Positions 60,260 through 64,000 of a stretch of DNA of 64,000 nucleotides are shown one piece after another. A model generated the notes under the pieces. That model was not told the origin of the DNA and did not search any database. It saw nothing but the letters and a program-made list of their open reading frames with translations. The stretch covers positions 52,893 through 116,892 of the forward strand of contig JBCCHF010000018.1 in the NCBI GenBank assembly GCA_039028895.1, written 5' to 3'. Within the stretch, counting starts at the first letter, position 1, and the number at the start of each line of letters is the position of its first letter. Made by a program: the position numbers and the translations under genes. Origin of the DNA: JAHDCJ01 sp039028895 (lineage in GTDB: Bacteria; Bacteroidota; Bacteroidia; Chitinophagales; Saprospiraceae).

Positions 60260-61312
60260 TTATTGTATCGGAGCAGAAGTCTTTGTATGCTCACTAAAAA
60301 ATGCCCAAAATAGTTCAGCAGCATTCATAGTTGTTGATGCAACACCATTCCTTTCAGCGGAAACATCCTTAGCCCCCGGATATCCATAGCGCAATCCTTC
60401 AATCAAAATGAATTGGAGTTCTGCGCTACCATCGTTATGACTGAAATTTAATGCATATTGGCCTTCGATACTGGTGTTTACCGAATAGTCTTCTGAAAAG
60501 CCAAATGATCTTCTGAAAAGGGTGATCTGTTCACCTGCTCCCGAAGCCATAAGTGCTGCTGCGTTAGGTTTTGGGTTGCTCCATTTCCACAATAAAAGAG
60601 GATCATTCCTGCCTTGCAGCATCAAGCAAGAAACCACGTTTTCTACTTCTGGTTGGGCGTCGGTTCCAAAATCAAGTCCTGAAACCACACCTATTGCAGT
60701 TGCCAGTTCTGGTGCTTCCATTGCAATTTTCATGGCCATCCCACCACCGGCACCCAATCCTGTTATATAAACCCGTGATTTGTCAATAGCAAAAAGGCTG
60801 TCGATAATAGCATACATTTCCCGAAAGAAAACAACGTCTGTGCTTTCTGTATCGAAATGGATGTTCATGGCGCCATTATCCCATAATGCGGCATTATTGT
60901 CGTTTTCCTTTTCGGCATAAGCTTGTGGGTAAACAGTTAGAAATTCTTCGGATTCTCCAAGCTCTTTCCAGCCACTTGTTCTGTAAAACCCTGCTGCGCT
61001 ACTCCGCTGTCCATGATAAACAAAGACCACAGGCAGTGGGGTGATCTGATTTTCTTTCAAATTTTCCGGAAGGTGATGGAAAAAATGACGTTCAACGGTA
61101 TCCACCATAATAGTATGGTCTACCCGGCCAGATGGGGCATCAGAGTCTTGCCCGGTAACCATAACCTTTGTAGCCATATTGTTCAGATTAATGGTTGACG
61201 GTCGCTTGGTTTCTTCTGATTGGCAACTGACAATTAAGGCTGCGAGGCCTGTAAAGATCAGGCCTTGAATAACTTTCCCAAAATATTTTCGATTCAAAGA
61301 AACTTTTTTCAT
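60260..61312 (-). CDS. Lipoprotein pseudo-esterase, related to the double-domain esterase but lacking catalytic Ser and His
   Basis: 350 residues from ATG at 61312; the longer frame to 61447 adds a non-signal segment. A lipoprotein signal 'GLAALIVSCQS' predicts lipidation at Cys. The fold follows the LpqC-type esterases: 'PVVFVYHGQRSSAAGFYRTS' for the oxyanion region and 'DKSRVYITGLGAGGGMAMK' for the elbow. The elbow reads G-L-G-A-G, so the nucleophile Ser is Gly (codon ggt), and the His position reads 'EGLRYGYPG' where active relatives have 'GMGHVFP' or 'GLQHRYP'. Both catalytic residues are therefore missing. A binding role is likely. Confidence 0.72.
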   Translation of the reverse strand: MKKVSLNRKYFGKVIQGLIFTGLAALIVSCQSEETKRPSTINLNNMATKVMVTGQDSDAPSGRVDHTIMVDTVERHFFHHLPENLKENQITPLPVVFVYHGQRSSAAGFYRTSGWKELGESEEFLTVYPQAYAEKENDNNAALWDNGAMNIHFDTESTDVVFFREMYAIIDSLFAIDKSRVYITGLGAGGGMAMKIAMEAPELATAIGVVSGLDFGTDAQPEVENVVSCLMLQGRNDPLLLWKWSNPKPNAAALMASGAGEQITLFRRSFGFSEDYSVNTSIEGQYALNFSHNDGSAELQFILIEGLRYGYPGAKDVSAERNGVASTTMNAAELFWAFFSEHTKTSAPIQ

Positions 61313-61563
61313 GGTTGAAATGGTTGAATGAAGTATCAAATCAAAGATCGTCATTTTCATTGATAACAAAATACAAGCACTTTTTAAGACGTTCCGCAAT
61401 GGGATAATGTCACCTTTTTCTGCAGGTGATGTCGGATAATCATCCATTTTTATTCCAAAAATTATCCAATACCGTGTTAAAGGAAGGTCTCAGACCTATA
61501 ATCCTGCCTAAATCAATCCTTTATTATCTGCGGTAGGAAATTTAATATTTTACAATTAGCCAG

Positions 61564-61591
61564 TTGATTCAACTTGCGTAAAGTATATTTG
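61564..61591 (+). promoter_or_regulatory. metG promoter, -33 TTG and -7 TATATTTG
   Basis: TTG at 61564-61566, 17 bp, then TATATTTG at 61584-61591, matching the Bacteroidota TTG/TAnnTTTG pair. The metG ATG follows 22 bases later, leaving a short leader. Confidence 0.65.
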
Positions 61592-61613
61592 CAAACGTTT
61601 TTAAATAGATAAA

Positions 61614-63782
61614 ATGACAAATAATTTAAAGCATAAAAAATTCCTGGTCACCTCGGCCTTGCCCTATGCAAACGGGCCATTGCACATCGGCCACCTTGCA
61701 GGGGCTTATATCTCTGCCGACATCTATGTCCGGTATCTCCGATTGAAAGGAGCGGATGTGGTTTATGTCTGTGGTTCGGATGAAAATGGCGCTGCTATTA
61801 CGATAAGGGCCAAGAAAGAGGGCCTTACGCCCCGCGATATTGTCGATAAATACCATTTCCTGATCAAGGAAACATTCGAAAAATTAGGGGTTTCTTTTGA
61901 TGTTTACCATCGTACTTCTGATCCCTTGCACCACAAAACGGCCCAGGATTTCTTTCTGACATTAGTCGAAAAAGGTGGCGAATTCGATGTAAAATCAAGC
62001 GAACAGTACTACGATGAAGCATTCGATCAGTTTTTGGCAGATCGATATATCAAAGGGACCTGCCCCAAGTGCAGCTATGAGGAAGCTTATGGCGATCAAT
62101 GTGAAAACTGCGGTTCTGACCTTAGTCCGACCGAATTGATTAACCCAATCTCTACCCTTAGCGGGAATACACCGGTTTTAAGAGAGACGACACATTGGTA
62201 TTTCCGTCTCGATAAACATACAGAGTGGTTGAAAGACTGGGTTAAAGATGGTCAGCTTAGAGGTAAGCAGCACCATAACCCGGCGAAGTGGAAAAAACAC
62301 GTTGTCGGACAGATATTATCCTGGCTGGATGGTGATTTAAGACCACGCTCCATTACCCGTGATTTGGACTGGGGTATTCCTGTGCCTTTGGAAGAAGGTA
62401 AGGGAAAGGTGTTATACGTCTGGTTTGATGCACCGATTGGGTACATTTCAGCAACTAAGGCCTGGGCAGAAGAAAATGGAAAAAACTGGGAGGATTACTG
62501 GAAAGGTGATGATACCAACCTGGTCCATTTTATTGGGAAAGACAATATTGTATTCCATTGCATCATTTTCCCGGCGATGCTGAAAGCACATGGCGATTTT
62601 GCGGAGCCCAAGTTTGCTCTTCCTGTAAACGTGCCAGCTAACCAGTTTCTGAATCTGCAAGGCAATAAGCTGTCAACTTCAAGAAACTTCGCAGTATGGG
62701 CGCATGAATATCTAGAAGATTTCAAAGATCTGCCCAATAAAGAAGATGCATTGCGCTACGCGCTCATCCGCAACATGCCTGAACTAAAAGACAGCGATTT
62801 TACCTGGGAAGGATTCCAGGAGCTTCATGATAGTGAGCTCGTTGCCAAGCTGGGTAATTTTGTTAATCGCGTGGTTAATTTGACCCATAAATACTACGAT
62901 GGCGAATCTCCACAGTTTGATGGCGGGAATTTGAAAGCGCGTTCAGCGACAGAAATCGTAGCATACGAAGCCATCATTGATTTGCTAAAGGAAAAAATAA
63001 ACACAGTGGGTAGTTTCATCGAAAACTTTGATTTCCGCTCCGCGGTTAGAGAAGTGATCGATATTGCCTCTGTAGGTAATGAGATTCTTCAGCACAATGA
63101 ACCATGGAAGGTTTTTAAAACCGATCCGGAAGCTGTGAAACCAGTAATTGGTGCCAGTTTGCAAGTGGCAGGAGTTCTGAGTATTGTGTTGCAACCATTT
63201 TTACCTTTTACAGCTGCAGCCTTGCGAAATATTCTGAACCTGGAACCGTTAGAAAATGAGCAATGGGATGATCTCGAAGATCCGGCATCATTAGTGCCTG
63301 GCGGTCACAAGATCAATCCACCGGAATATTTGTTTAAAACGATAAACGATCGCAAAGACAAATCGAGACTGGAATTGGTAGAAAAGGAGATCGCGAAGTT
63401 GAGCTCGATTCTGGAAGAGAAGGCAAAAGAAGAAGTCAAAGGCACTCCCGTCAAACCGGAAGCCACTTTCGAAGACTTCACCAAGTTAGATATTCGAACC
63501 GGCACGATTCTTTCGGCAGAAAAAGTCGAAAAAGCCGATAAACTACTCAAACTGTTGGTCGATATTGGCATCGAAAAGCGAACCGTCGTTTCCGGAATTG
63601 CCAAGCATCATGCACCAGAGGCCATAATCGGACAAAAGGTGCTGCTTTTGGCTAATCTTGCACCCAGAAAGATCAGAGGGGTTTTCTCTGAAGGCATGAT
63701 CTTAATGGCTGAAGACGCTGATGGTAAGCTGGCATTTGTAAGCCCTCCGGAAGACTTTGGCGATGGTTTTCAAGTTAGCTGA
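61614..63782 (+). CDS. metG: Methionyl-tRNA synthetase with C-terminal tRNA-binding domain
   Basis: 722 residues. Class I signature 'ALPYANGPLHIGHLAGAY' (HIGH motif), a Cys4 zinc knuckle 'CPKCSYEEAYGDQCENCG', and 'KLSTSRNFAVW' corresponding to the KMSKS loop (here LSTSR). The last ~110 residues ('FEDFTKLDIRTGTILSAEKV') are the EMAP II/Trbp111-like tRNA-binding domain found in dimeric MetRS. Charges tRNA-Met. Length matches the Bacteroidota enzyme. Confidence 0.97.
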   Translation: MTNNLKHKKFLVTSALPYANGPLHIGHLAGAYISADIYVRYLRLKGADVVYVCGSDENGAAITIRAKKEGLTPRDIVDKYHFLIKETFEKLGVSFDVYHRTSDPLHHKTAQDFFLTLVEKGGEFDVKSSEQYYDEAFDQFLADRYIKGTCPKCSYEEAYGDQCENCGSDLSPTELINPISTLSGNTPVLRETTHWYFRLDKHTEWLKDWVKDGQLRGKQHHNPAKWKKHVVGQILSWLDGDLRPRSITRDLDWGIPVPLEEGKGKVLYVWFDAPIGYISATKAWAEENGKNWEDYWKGDDTNLVHFIGKDNIVFHCIIFPAMLKAHGDFAEPKFALPVNVPANQFLNLQGNKLSTSRNFAVWAHEYLEDFKDLPNKEDALRYALIRNMPELKDSDFTWEGFQELHDSELVAKLGNFVNRVVNLTHKYYDGESPQFDGGNLKARSATEIVAYEAIIDLLKEKINTVGSFIENFDFRSAVREVIDIASVGNEILQHNEPWKVFKTDPEAVKPVIGASLQVAGVLSIVLQPFLPFTAAALRNILNLEPLENEQWDDLEDPASLVPGGHKINPPEYLFKTINDRKDKSRLELVEKEIAKLSSILEEKAKEEVKGTPVKPEATFEDFTKLDIRTGTILSAEKVEKADKLLKLLVDIGIEKRTVVSGIAKHHAPEAIIGQKVLLLANLAPRKIRGVFSEGMILMAEDADGKLAFVSPPEDFGDGFQVS

Positions 63783-63843
63783 TAGCTACTGGTTAATAGA
63801 TTTTTTGAGTTGGCAATCGGCAATACTCAATTTGCAATCTCAC

Positions 63844-64000
<157 letters not shown>

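Overview
The window is a chromosomal segment of a Bacteroidota bacterium, most likely from the Saprospiraceae/Chitinophagales side of the phylum (an inference from protein content, not a phylogeny). The evidence is an outer-membrane protein of the TonB-dependent receptor/OMP beta-barrel type, two secreted proteins with type IX secretion (T9SS) type A C-terminal sorting domains, many signal-peptide proteins starting MKK/MNL, and -7 promoter boxes of the Bacteroidota form TAnnTTTG (ahead of 3982, 6988, 61614 and rpsF). Shine-Dalgarno sequences are weak or absent.

Layout. 1-15361 is core/envelope sequence: outer-membrane receptor end, cation-chloride cotransporter-like permease, HI0933-like flavoprotein, DinB-like protein, nucleoside deaminase, a small membrane protein, a large secreted SpoIID/LytB-domain protein, a secreted T9SS esterase, a secreted BNR-propeller T9SS protein and an M48-like protein that has lost its zinc-binding histidines. 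15452-34098 is an AT-rich accessory island lying against the 3' end of mnmE. Its outer ends carry a 15-bp direct repeat (14/15 identical) whose single difference is synonymous in the mnmE frame, so both copies encode Cys-Ile-Gly-Lys-stop. Subterminal GAGGTACAA repeats, an excisionase-like gene preceded by six 10-bp-phased repeats, and a PD-(D/E)XK nuclease-like gene sit near the ends. No integrase is visible.

The island's centre (19839-30958) is a tightly coupled five-gene operon that I do not recognise as a named system: a 1997-aa cytoplasmic histidine-kinase-like ATPase, a 283-aa alpha/beta-plus-helical protein, a 571-aa protein with one intact receiver domain and one receiver-like domain carrying Glu at the phosphoacceptor position, a 291-aa protein with a second such Glu-substituted domain, and a 563-aa protein with a complete APH-like kinase domain. 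It looks like a phosphorelay-type signalling or defence module and is the strongest candidate here for an undescribed system.

34084-49343 is housekeeping: mnmE, LMW protein tyrosine phosphatase, transglutaminase-like protein, a TPR-AAA ATPase with a TPR membrane partner, hisS, two alpha/beta hydrolases of the haloalkane-dehalogenase type, a 3-hydroxyacyl-CoA dehydrogenase, gdhA, a sodium:solute symporter, and the rpsF-rpsR-rplI ribosomal cluster. 49457-61312 is a cluster of mostly minus-strand secreted proteins: astacin protease, three tandem paralogues with the same C-terminal end, a Cys-rich protein, a tandem-duplicated esterase and a related pseudo-esterase. metG closes the window, followed by a dispersed repeat that runs into a heptanucleotide array cut by the window edge. 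Palindromic repeats built on an 'AGGAGAAGGG' core lie in four intergenic gaps, all outside the island. I saw no tRNA, rRNA or CRISPR.
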